A stretch of DNA of 61,300 nucleotides from Paenibacillus piri (GTDB lineage Bacteria; Bacillota; Bacilli; Paenibacillales; NBRC-103111): assembly GCF_004354045.1 (NCBI RefSeq), contig NZ_SMRT01000027.1:1-61300 (forward strand), in the 5' to 3' direction. Both the position numbers and the translations under genes were made by a program. Under the pieces are notes generated by a model. The model worked only from the letters and a program-made list of their open reading frames with translations, made no database searches and was not told the origin of the DNA. Below, piece after piece: positions 17,806-23,340 of the stretch. Each line of letters starts with the position of its first letter. Positions within the stretch are counted from its first letter, which is position 1.

Positions 17806-17839
17806 CGCCTTTCGCGGAAGCGGGGGGTGTTTATTTTTT
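17806..17839 (+). terminator. sigH terminator
   Basis: A 10-bp stem (17806-17815 with 17820-17829, four G-U pairs) closes a GGAA tetraloop and is followed by TTTATTTTTT. Confidence 0.7.
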
Positions 17840-17925
17840 GTCCGTTTAGTTTATCCTTCCCATTTGGCGTTAATACTAGCAAAAGTAAGATCAAGCCGAT
17901 GAGCGGTTGTGTTAATAGGATTTCC

Positions 17926-17954
17926 TTGACATGAAAATGGCGCTATGCTAAAGT
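17926..17954 (+). promoter_or_regulatory. rpmG-secE-nusG promoter
   Basis: -35 TTGACA (17926-17931), 17-nt spacer, -10 TAAAGT (17949-17954), with extended -10 TGC at 17946-17948. Confidence 0.8.
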
Positions 17955-18040
17955 ATTCAGGTAGCCCTAAAAAGAGGCGTTTTTTTGCTGATCGTTTAAG
18001 GTTTTCAAAATACGAGGCTGGTCCGTAGGAGGTGTACATC

Positions 18041-18190
18041 ATGCGGGTTATTATTACGTTAGCGTGCACGAACTGCAAGCAAAGAAACTATACGTCCAAT
18101 AAAAATAAGCGCAACAATCCAGACCGCATGGAGTTGAAGAAGTTTTGCAAGTTTTGCAATGAACATACCGCTCATCGCGAAACTAGGTAG
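18041..18190 (+). CDS. rpmG: 50S ribosomal protein L33
   Basis: A 49-aa large-subunit protein in the zinc-binding (C+) form, with CTNC near residue 9 and CKFC near residue 36. It starts MRVIITLACTNC and ends HRETR. RBS AGGAGGTG lies 8 nt before the ATG. It heads the rpmG-secE-nusG group, the usual Firmicute order. Confidence 0.95.
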   Translation: MRVIITLACTNCKQRNYTSNKNKRNNPDRMELKKFCKFCNEHTAHRETR

Positions 18191-18207
18191 TCTTTGGAGG
18201 TGTAGTT

Positions 18208-18408
18208 GTGTCCTTTTTAGCTAGAATGAAGAACACATTTTCCTTTTTTACGGACAGCTGGTCCGAATTAAAAAAAGTGAAGTGGCCAAGTCGTAAGGAG
18301 CTGATCAGCTATACGCTAGTCGTTCTGTTTACGGTTGCCTTTGTAACCATTTACTTCTACGTACTTGATTTGGGGATTTCTGAGCTGCTTCGTCTTATTT
18401 TCAAATAA
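18208..18408 (+). CDS. secE: Protein translocase subunit SecE
   Basis: A 66-aa single-span form of SecE, which clamps SecY in the SecYEG channel. The conserved amphipathic segment ELKKVKWPSRKEL (residues ~20-32) precedes one membrane helix (~36-58). The GTG start follows GGAGGTG (18196-18202) by 5 nt. It lies 17 nt after rpmG and 21 nt before nusG. Confidence 0.95.
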   Translation: MSFLARMKNTFSFFTDSWSELKKVKWPSRKELISYTLVVLFTVAFVTIYFYVLDLGISELLRLIFK

Positions 18409-18429
18409 GCGGGAGTTAGGTGGCTAATC

Positions 18430-18969
18430 ATGGAAATGGAAAAAAGATGGTACGTCGTGCATACCTATTCCGGGTATGAGAACAAGGTAAAGGCAAACTT
18501 GGAGAAACGCGTCGAGTCTATGAATATGACGGACAAAATCTTTCGCGTTTTGGTTCCGATGGAAGAAGAGCTTGTGAATAAGGACGGCAAGAAAAAAACG
18601 GTTATGCGCAAAGTGTATCCGGGGTATGTGTTGGTCGAAATGATTCAAACCGACGATTCCTGGTATGTTGTCCGCAATACGCCGGGTGTGACGGGCTTTG
18701 TCGGTTCGACAGGGTCTGGATCGAAGCCGACCGCGCTGCTTCCTGACGAAGTGGAAGCTATTCTTAAGCATATGGGCATGGAAGAACCAAAGCCGAAGAT
18801 CGACTTCGAACTCAAAGATACCGTACGTGTTATGGTGGGACCTTTTGCGAACTTTGTCGGATCGGTTGAAGAAATTTTGCTCGATAAAGCGAAGCTGAAG
18901 GTGCTTGTGAACATGTTCGGACGGGAAACCCCGTTAGAGCTGGACTACCACCAAGTGGAAAAACTTTAA
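18430..18969 (+). CDS. nusG: Transcription termination/antitermination protein NusG
   Basis: A 179-aa elongation factor. The NGN domain starts RWYVVHTYSGYENKV and contains GYVLVEM and TPGVTGFVG (residues ~5-100). The KOW domain contains VMVGPFANFVGSVEEI (~130-146). RBS AGGTGG is 6 nt from ATG. It is last in the rpmG operon and 42 nt before rplK, with no clear terminator between them, so rplK may be read through. Confidence 0.97.
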   Translation: MEMEKRWYVVHTYSGYENKVKANLEKRVESMNMTDKIFRVLVPMEEELVNKDGKKKTVMRKVYPGYVLVEMIQTDDSWYVVRNTPGVTGFVGSTGSGSKPTALLPDEVEAILKHMGMEEPKPKIDFELKDTVRVMVGPFANFVGSVEEILLDKAKLKVLVNMFGRETPLELDYHQVEKL

Positions 18970-19011
18970 AGTTGCTAATCCGTCATACTACATGTAAGGG
19001 GGTGTCACACA

Positions 19012-19437
19012 ATGGCAAAAAAGGTTATCAAGGTTGTTAAACTGCAGGTTCCTGCCGCTAAAGCGAATCCGGCTCCGCCAATCGGTCCGGCTCTTGGTCA
19101 AGCAGGGGTTAACATCATGGCTTTTTGTAAAGAGTTTAACGCTCGTACTGCCGACCAAGCAGGTTTGATTATTCCTGTTGAAATCACAGTATTCGAAGAC
19201 CGTTCTTTCACGTTCATCACCAAAACTCCGCCGGCTGCCGTATTGCTCCGCGTTGCTGCTAAGATCGAGAAAGGTTCCGGTGAGCCGAACAAAAAGAAAG
19301 TTGCGACTGTCAACCGCAAAACCGTTCGCGAAATCGCCGAGCAAAAAATGCCCGATCTGAACGCTGCTTCCGTTGAGGCTGCAATGCGTATGATCGAAGG
19401 TACTGCTCGCAGCATGGGCGTAGCGATCGTTGACTAA
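19012..19437 (+). CDS. rplK: 50S ribosomal protein L11
   Basis: A 141-aa protein of the GTPase-associated centre, also needed for RelA activation and the binding site of thiopeptides. It has the proline-rich N-terminal PAAKANPAPPIGPALGQAGVN (two adjoining blocks, residues ~13-33) and the C-terminal rRNA-binding domain KTPPAAVLLRVAAKI...GTARSMGV. An RBS AAGGGGGTG precedes the ATG. It is followed by a spacer of unusual 42-nt repeats before rplA. Confidence 0.97.
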   Translation: MAKKVIKVVKLQVPAAKANPAPPIGPALGQAGVNIMAFCKEFNARTADQAGLIIPVEITVFEDRSFTFITKTPPAAVLLRVAAKIEKGSGEPNKKKVATVNRKTVREIAEQKMPDLNAASVEAAMRMIEGTARSMGVAIVD

Positions 19438-19468
19438 TTGGATTCAACAATGTGCGGCAATCGTGCTG

Positions 19469-19594
19469 CACATCGTGACAACTGACTTGGCTTCGCTTAA
19501 GTAGCAGTTGCATACTGTGACAACTGACATCGTTCGCGTGATGCAACAGTTGCACATCGTGACAACCGACTTGGTTTAACCTAAGTAGCGGTTG
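19469..19594 (+). repeat. Three tandem 42-nt hairpin repeats
   Basis: There are three contiguous units of exactly 42 nt: 19469-19510, 19511-19552 and 19553-19594. Each carries a 6-bp inverted repeat, CAACTG..CAGTTG in units 1 and 2 and CAACCG..CGGTTG in unit 3, so a T-A pair is replaced by C-G. An inner helix also forms (ACTT with AAGT in units 1 and 3, CATC with GATG in unit 2). The 3' arm of unit 1 can instead pair with the 5' arm of unit 2 across a 10-nt loop. The repeats lie in the rplK-rplA mRNA. Confidence 0.85.
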
Positions 19595-19644
19595 CACATA
19601 AGTGGGAGGAATTTCCGCTAATACCACACGAGGAGGAAAATCAA

Positions 19645-20337
19645 ATGCCTAAACACGGCAAGAAGTATTTGGAAGCTTCCAAGCTGATCGATGCTGAAGC
19701 TACTTATGAGCCGGCTGAAGCGATCGAGCTTGTTAAAAAAGCGGCAACTGCCAAATTTGACGAAACCGTTGAAGTAGCAGTTCGTCTGGGCGTAGACCCT
19801 AGAAAACAAGACCAAGCCGTTCGTGGCGTCGTTGTACTGCCGCACGGTACAGGTAAAACCAAACGTGTCCTTGTATTTGCTAAAGGCGACAAAGCCAAAG
19901 AAGCGGAAGCGGCAGGCGCCGATTTCGTAGGCGATCAGGACATGATCAATAAGATCCAGCAGGGCTGGTTCGAATTTGATGTTTGCGTAGCGACTCCCGA
20001 CATGATGAGTGAAGTGGGTAAGCTGGGTCGTATTTTGGGTGGTAAAGGTTTGATGCCGAATCCTAAAGCCGGTACGGTTACATTCGATGTAGCTAAAGCG
20101 GTTCAAGAGATTAAGGCCGGTAAAATCGAATACCGCTTGGATAAAGCCGGACAAATCCACGCTCCAATCGGCAAAGTGTCCTTCGACGCTGAGAAGTTGG
20201 CTGAAAACTTCAAAGCTTTGGTGGATGCGTTGAACAGAGCGAAGCCTGCGGCTGCTAAAGGTGTATACCTGAAAAACATTGCGGTTTCCTCGACGATGGG
20301 TCCTAGCGCGCGCGTAAACGTACAAACCTTTAGATAA
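19645..20337 (+). CDS. rplA: 50S ribosomal protein L1
   Basis: A 230-aa L1-stalk protein that helps release deacylated tRNA. It starts MPKHGKKY; the first domain holds AAT.KFDETVEVAVRLGVDP, and the hinge and second domain hold VVLPHGTGK, ADFVGDQDMI and LGRILGGKGLMPNPKAGTV (residues ~120-145). RBS GAGGAGG lies 8 nt before ATG. A second SD-like GGGAGGAA at 19604-19611 lies inside a possible hairpin (GTGG 19602-19605 with CCAC 19624-19627). Confidence 0.97.
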   Translation: MPKHGKKYLEASKLIDAEATYEPAEAIELVKKAATAKFDETVEVAVRLGVDPRKQDQAVRGVVVLPHGTGKTKRVLVFAKGDKAKEAEAAGADFVGDQDMINKIQQGWFEFDVCVATPDMMSEVGKLGRILGGKGLMPNPKAGTVTFDVAKAVQEIKAGKIEYRLDKAGQIHAPIGKVSFDAEKLAENFKALVDALNRAKPAAAKGVYLKNIAVSSTMGPSARVNVQTFR

Positions 20338-20353
20338 GGATTGAGCCTGGCAG

Positions 20354-20382
20354 TTGACTTTTATCGTCACGCATGCTAACCT
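20354..20382 (+). promoter_or_regulatory. rplJ-rplL promoter
   Basis: -35 TTGACT (20354-20359), 17-nt spacer, -10 TAACCT (20377-20382), with extended -10 TGC (20374-20376). The transcript starts about 380 nt before rplJ. Confidence 0.7.
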
Positions 20383-20389
20383 ATCTAAG

Positions 20390-20513
20390 TTAACAATCGA
20401 ATATGACTTACCGTAGACAGCAGGTGCCTGATGAATCGGGCTTAATTTCCTGCCGAGGTGTTATGATATAAGATCGGTATCTTTGCTTTGAATCAAAGAT
20501 TACATCGTTCATC
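20390..20513 (+). promoter_or_regulatory. L10 leader (rplJ-rplL autoregulation)
   Basis: The segment 20412-20460 contains CGTAGACAGCAGGTGCC and then CTTAATTTCCTGCCGAGGTG, the conserved core of the ribosomal L10 leader of Firmicutes, where the L10(L12)4 complex binds a kink-turn structure. A 7-bp hairpin follows (ATCTTTG with CAAAGAT near 20479-20500). The leader ends in a terminator hairpin (20514-20550), consistent with transcription attenuation by excess L10. Confidence 0.85.
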
Positions 20514-20550
20514 ATGCCTTCGCAGTGTCTGCGAAGGCATTTTCGCTTTT
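20514..20550 (+). terminator. Attenuator terminator in L10 leader
   Basis: A perfect 12-bp stem (20514-20525 with 20529-20540), loop TGT, then TTTCGCTTTT. The interrupted T-tract suggests incomplete termination, as expected for an attenuator that must be passed to express rplJ. Confidence 0.75.
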
Positions 20551-20642
20551 GGCGGATGCTTTCGCAAGACGCTGCAGCTGAATTCGTGCTGCGGACGCTG
20601 ACGAGTTGTTTACGGGATAAGAAAAGTACGGAATCATGGACG

Positions 20643-20756
20643 CTTACGAAAAATGCTTCCTTAACAGGAAGCACAGATTATGATTACGAAGACAGCTTTC
20701 TTACGAAAGCTAAGCTTATGCTTACGAAGAATGCTTCCTTACAGGAAGCACTTAGG
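20643..20756 (+). repeat. CTTACGAA hairpin repeats before rplJ
   Basis: There are three related units of 37-40 nt (20643-20681, 20682-20719, 20720-20756). Each starts with YTTACGAA and is followed 2-3 nt later by a 7-8 bp hairpin: 20654-20673, 20694-20711 and 20732-20750. The loops are TAA/TTAAC, TTAC and TAC. The last hairpin ends 3 nt before the AGGAGGTG of rplJ. The same family recurs before rplX (41230-41326). The 90 nt between the L10 attenuator and this array (20551-20640) hold only GC-rich partial palindromes. Confidence 0.8.
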
Positions 20757-20766
20757 AGGTGCAAAA

Positions 20767-21279
20767 ATGGCAAACGCAAAAACCATCGAGATTAAATCTC
20801 GGCAAGTGAGTGAAGTAGCTGACAAGCTGAAAGAAAGCTCATGTACGATTGTTGCGGATTACCGCGGCTTGAACGTGGCTCAAGTAACTGAGCTTCGTAA
20901 ACAACTGCGTGAAGCAGGCGTTGAATTCCAGGTATTGAAGAATACTTTGGCAAGACGTGCTACTGCGAATGCCGAGTTGAGCGCACTGGATGAGTATTTG
21001 ACAGGCCCAACCGCTATTGCATTCAGTAAAGATGATATCGTAACTCCGGCAAAAATCATGACTGATTTTGCTAAGAAGAACGAGCATTTGAGCGTAAAAG
21101 CAGGCGTAGTTGAAGGTAGTGTAGTAGGTTTTGACCAAATCAAGGCATTGGCCGACCTTCCTTCCAGAGAAGGCTTGCTATCCATGTTGCTCAGCGTGCT
21201 TCAAGCGCCTGTTCGCAACTTCGCTCTTGCGGTTAAAGCAGTGGCTGAGAAACAAGAAGGCGGCGCACAAGAGGCTTAA
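20767..21279 (+). CDS. rplJ: 50S ribosomal protein L10
   Basis: A 170-aa stalk base protein that anchors L7/L12 dimers. It begins MANAKTIEIKSRQVSEVAD and contains the conserved DYRGLNVAQVTELR (residues ~29-42) and VLKNTLARRA (~55-64). The C-terminal helix near residues 135-165 carries the L12-binding sites. The start ATG 20767 is 5 nt from AGGAGGTG (20754-20761); an in-frame upstream extension to 20680 runs through the repeat array and is not credible. Excess L10 probably represses it via the leader. Confidence 0.97.
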   Translation: MANAKTIEIKSRQVSEVADKLKESSCTIVADYRGLNVAQVTELRKQLREAGVEFQVLKNTLARRATANAELSALDEYLTGPTAIAFSKDDIVTPAKIMTDFAKKNEHLSVKAGVVEGSVVGFDQIKALADLPSREGLLSMLLSVLQAPVRNFALAVKAVAEKQEGGAQEA

Positions 21280-21333
21280 TCACCTTTGGATGGCCGTTTC
21301 ATTAAAAAACAATTAATCGGAGGTAACTATACC

Positions 21334-21696
21334 ATGAGTAAAGAGCAAATCTTGGAAGCAATTAAAGGTATGACTGTTTTGGAATTGAACGATCTTGTTA
21401 AAGCAATCGAAGAAGAATTCGGCGTAACGGCTGCAGCTCCTGTAGCTGTTGTAGCTGGCGGCGGAGCTGCTGAAGTAGCTGAGCAAACTGAATTCGACGT
21501 TATTTTGACGAGCGCTGGCGCTTCCAAAATCAACGTTATCAAAGTTGTTCGCGAAATCACGGGCCTTGGCTTGAAAGAAGCAAAAGATCTGGTTGACGGC
21601 GCGCCGAAACCAATCAAAGAAAAAGTGGGCAAAGAAGAAGCTGACGCTGTTAAAGCTAAGCTTGAAGAAGCTGGCGCAGCAGTAGAAGTGAAATAA
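21334..21696 (+). CDS. rplL: 50S ribosomal protein L7/L12
   Basis: A 120-aa stalk protein that recruits translational GTPases. It has the N-terminal dimerisation domain MSKEQILEAIKGMTVLELNDLV, an Ala/Val/Gly-rich hinge (AAAPVAVVAGGG, residues ~38-49), and the C-terminal domain KINVIKVVREITGLGLKEAK. GGAGGT (21319-21324) lies 9 nt from ATG 21334. It is followed by a strong terminator. Confidence 0.97.
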   Translation: MSKEQILEAIKGMTVLELNDLVKAIEEEFGVTAAAPVAVVAGGGAAEVAEQTEFDVILTSAGASKINVIKVVREITGLGLKEAKDLVDGAPKPIKEKVGKEEADAVKAKLEEAGAAVEVK

Positions 21697-21722
21697 GAAT
21701 CCGCTTTTCATGCTGTTCATGA

Positions 21723-21756
21723 AGCCCCTTGGAGTTTACCTTCAAGGGGCTTTTTC
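21723..21756 (+). terminator. rplJ-rplL terminator
   Basis: A 9-bp stem AGCCCCTTG (21723-21731) with CAAGGGGCT (21743-21751), then TTTTT. Confidence 0.9.
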
Positions 21757-21890
21757 AACCGCCTTGACCGATTTCGCGCGAATAAACGCCAGAAGTGTGC
21801 CTGCCGCTAACGTCATAGAGAAGAATGGAACAGCAGTTGATGGATGGGGCGTGGCCTACAGGTGGTTAGCTCGCTCAAGATTGTAGACCG

Positions 21891-22090
21891 CTGCGCTAAC
21901 GGACTGAGCAGTCGTTATTTGACCTAATTTCGCCCTTTGCGGATTGTAACGGACCTGAGCGCCTTTATTAGGTTGACCGGCCTCCGAATACTTCCGTTTA
22001 CGACAAAATAAAAGCTGCTGAGTCCGTTAGCCTGAAAAATGAAGCGTTTGACCGCAAATAACGTCGCTGGTTTCCGTTAGTGGCGAAACG
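21891..22090. repeat. TAACGGAC-rich intergenic element
   Basis: In the long rplL-rsmC gap, TAACGGAC occurs directly at 21897-21904 and 21947-21954. Its complement GTCCGTTA is at 22022-22029, with shorter TCCGTTA at 22073-22079. The motifs are embedded in TTATTTGACC- and CCTTTATTAGG-like text that I associate with intergenic repeats of Paenibacillus genomes (recollection, not checked). The copy looks degenerate. No credible ORF spans 21757-22160. Confidence 0.5.
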
Positions 22091-22160
22091 TTTTGTGAAG
22101 TTCTTAAGGACGAATGCAAAAAAGAAACGCCAGGAGAAAGTCTACACAAAATAAGCACAA

Positions 22161-22283
22161 CCGTTAAGCGTGTCCCGCAGGGACGAAAGCGATCCAACCG
22201 CACTCTGCAGCAGTCCCAGCACAAAGGGTGTCCAGAGGGCAAAGCCCTTTGGAGCCCTCCCTGTAGGGAGGGTTTGGGAGGGT
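22161..22283 (+). repeat. Direct repeat copy 1 (123 bp)
   Basis: First of two near-identical elements. It consists of CCGTTAAGCGTGTCCCGCAG, a GGGACGAAAGCGATCCA segment, a variable 35-nt stretch, then GGGTGTCCAGAGGGCAAAGC and a CCCTCCCTGTAGGGAGGG palindrome ending GGGAGGGT. Copy 2 starts 10 nt later. No ORF in either strand of this element resembles a known protein. Confidence 0.88.
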
Positions 22284-22292
22284 CATAAAAAA

Positions 22293-22414
22293 CCGTATAG
22301 CGTGTCCCGCAGGGACGAAAGCGATCCAGTCGCACTATGCAGCAGTCATAACAAAAGGGTGTCCAGAGGGCAAAGCCCTTTGGAGCCCTCCCTGTAGGGA
22401 GGGTTTGGGAGGGT
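22293..22414 (+). repeat. Direct repeat copy 2 (122 bp)
   Basis: Second copy of the element at 22161-22283. The 3' half (GGGTGTCCAG to GGGAGGGT) is identical in the two copies and the 5' half differs at about ten positions. Its terminal GGGAGGG is the only Shine-Dalgarno for the methyltransferase that starts 6 nt later. Confidence 0.88.
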
Positions 22415-22419
22415 GGAAT

Positions 22420-23013
22420 ATGGAACATTATTATTCGCAAAAGCCGACTGCGGCGCATCAGATTCAGACAATCGAGGAGACATTGCGCGGCCGCAAGTAT
22501 ACATTTATAACGGATGCGGGAGTATTTTCGAAAAAGGGGGTCGATTACGGGTCAAAGGCGCTGATTGAAGCGCTTGAAATCGATGAGTCGGCCGAGGTGC
22601 TGGATGTCGGCTGCGGCTACGGTCCGATTGGATTTGCTGCAGCGGGGCTGGCGGCTCGCGGACATGTGACGATGGTCGATATTAATGAAAGAGCGGTGGA
22701 GCTGGCCCGGCAAAATGCGCAGCGCAATCATATTGCGAATGTGGACATTTTGCAGAGCGATATGCTGGGAAAGGTAATGGACCGGCAGTTTGATGTGGTA
22801 GTGACGAATCCGCCGATCCGCGCGGGCAAGGAAACGGTGCATCGAATATTCGAGCAATCCTATGAGGTGCTGAGGCAGGGCGGAGCTTTGTGGATCGTTA
22901 TCCAGAAAAAACAAGGGGCGCCATCCGCTTTTGCCAAATTGGAAAGTTTGTTTGCGAAGGTGACCGAGGTTACCAAGGATAAAGGCTACCGAATTGTTAA
23001 AGCTGTGAAATGA
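22420..23013 (+). CDS. RsmC-like class I SAM-dependent methyltransferase
   Basis: A 197-aa methyltransferase of the family called YbxB or RsmC-like in Firmicutes, probably acting on 16S rRNA. The SAM-binding motif is VLDVGCGYGPIG near residue 60, followed by VDINERAVELA near 90, and the amino-MTase catalytic motif NPPIRAGKE near 129. It is about half the length of enteric RsmC and has only the catalytic domain. Its RBS GGGAGGG is part of the adjacent 122-bp repeat. The position between rplL and rpoB is conserved in Bacillus. Confidence 0.88.
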   Translation: MEHYYSQKPTAAHQIQTIEETLRGRKYTFITDAGVFSKKGVDYGSKALIEALEIDESAEVLDVGCGYGPIGFAAAGLAARGHVTMVDINERAVELARQNAQRNHIANVDILQSDMLGKVMDRQFDVVVTNPPIRAGKETVHRIFEQSYEVLRQGGALWIVIQKKQGAPSAFAKLESLFAKVTEVTKDKGYRIVKAVK

Positions 23014-23040
23014 TTGTATGTGGTGACAAAAAATGTTGAC

Positions 23041-23067
23041 TTGACATTTCATATGTGATATTATAAT
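23041..23067 (+). promoter_or_regulatory. Candidate rpoB-rpoC promoter
   Basis: TTGACA (23041-23046) and TATAAT (23062-23067) are separated by 15 nt, shorter than ideal; TAATAA at 23064-23069 would give 17 nt. A second TATAAT at 23163-23168 lacks a good -35. The start would give a leader of about 270 nt. Confidence 0.5.
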
Positions 23068-23235
23068 AAAATGTCAGTATTAAACTGGGATATATGTCTT
23101 TAGTTCACTAAAATGTCAAGAAGTTTTTTCTCGCCTGGTGAATAAAAATTGGACATTAGACGTATAATGTTTAAATTTTAAGTAAAGCCTACTAGGTATG
23201 AGGAAAATAGTGGCAGTACGAAAGTTGATGTCAGG

Positions 23236-23306
23236 AAAAGCTTCTAGAAGAAGTGTCACTTGGGCGGTATTTACTCGAGAAGGCTTCAAGGAGAGGCTTT
23301 TATTTT
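23236..23306 (+). promoter_or_regulatory. Candidate attenuator in rpoB leader
   Basis: AAAAGCTTCT (23236-23245) can pair with AGAGGCTTTT (23292-23301) over 10 bp with one G-U pair, followed by ATTTTG. The enclosed 46 nt contain a further short palindrome (CTTCTAGAAG). The element lies 34 nt before the rpoB start. It resembles a weak or conditional terminator, but the long loop makes it uncertain. The rest of 23068-23235 shows no clear feature. Confidence 0.4.
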
Positions 23307-23340
23307 GTTCTATTGAGTAGACATGAGGGGTGAATCAAAG

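Noticed and set aside
17960..17990. CCCTAAAAAGAGGCGTTTTTTT as a terminator in the rpmG leader
   Set aside because: Only about 3 bp of stem can form, so it is not a hairpin terminator.
20514..20795. ORF running from the L10 attenuator through the hairpin array
   Set aside because: It consists of terminator and repeat sequence, has no RBS and ends inside rplJ.
22027..22458. Minus-strand ORF (143 codons) across the 122-bp repeats
   Set aside because: It is a translation of the repeat itself; the same peptide-like text appears antisense to disA's upstream repeat, so it reflects the element and not a gene.
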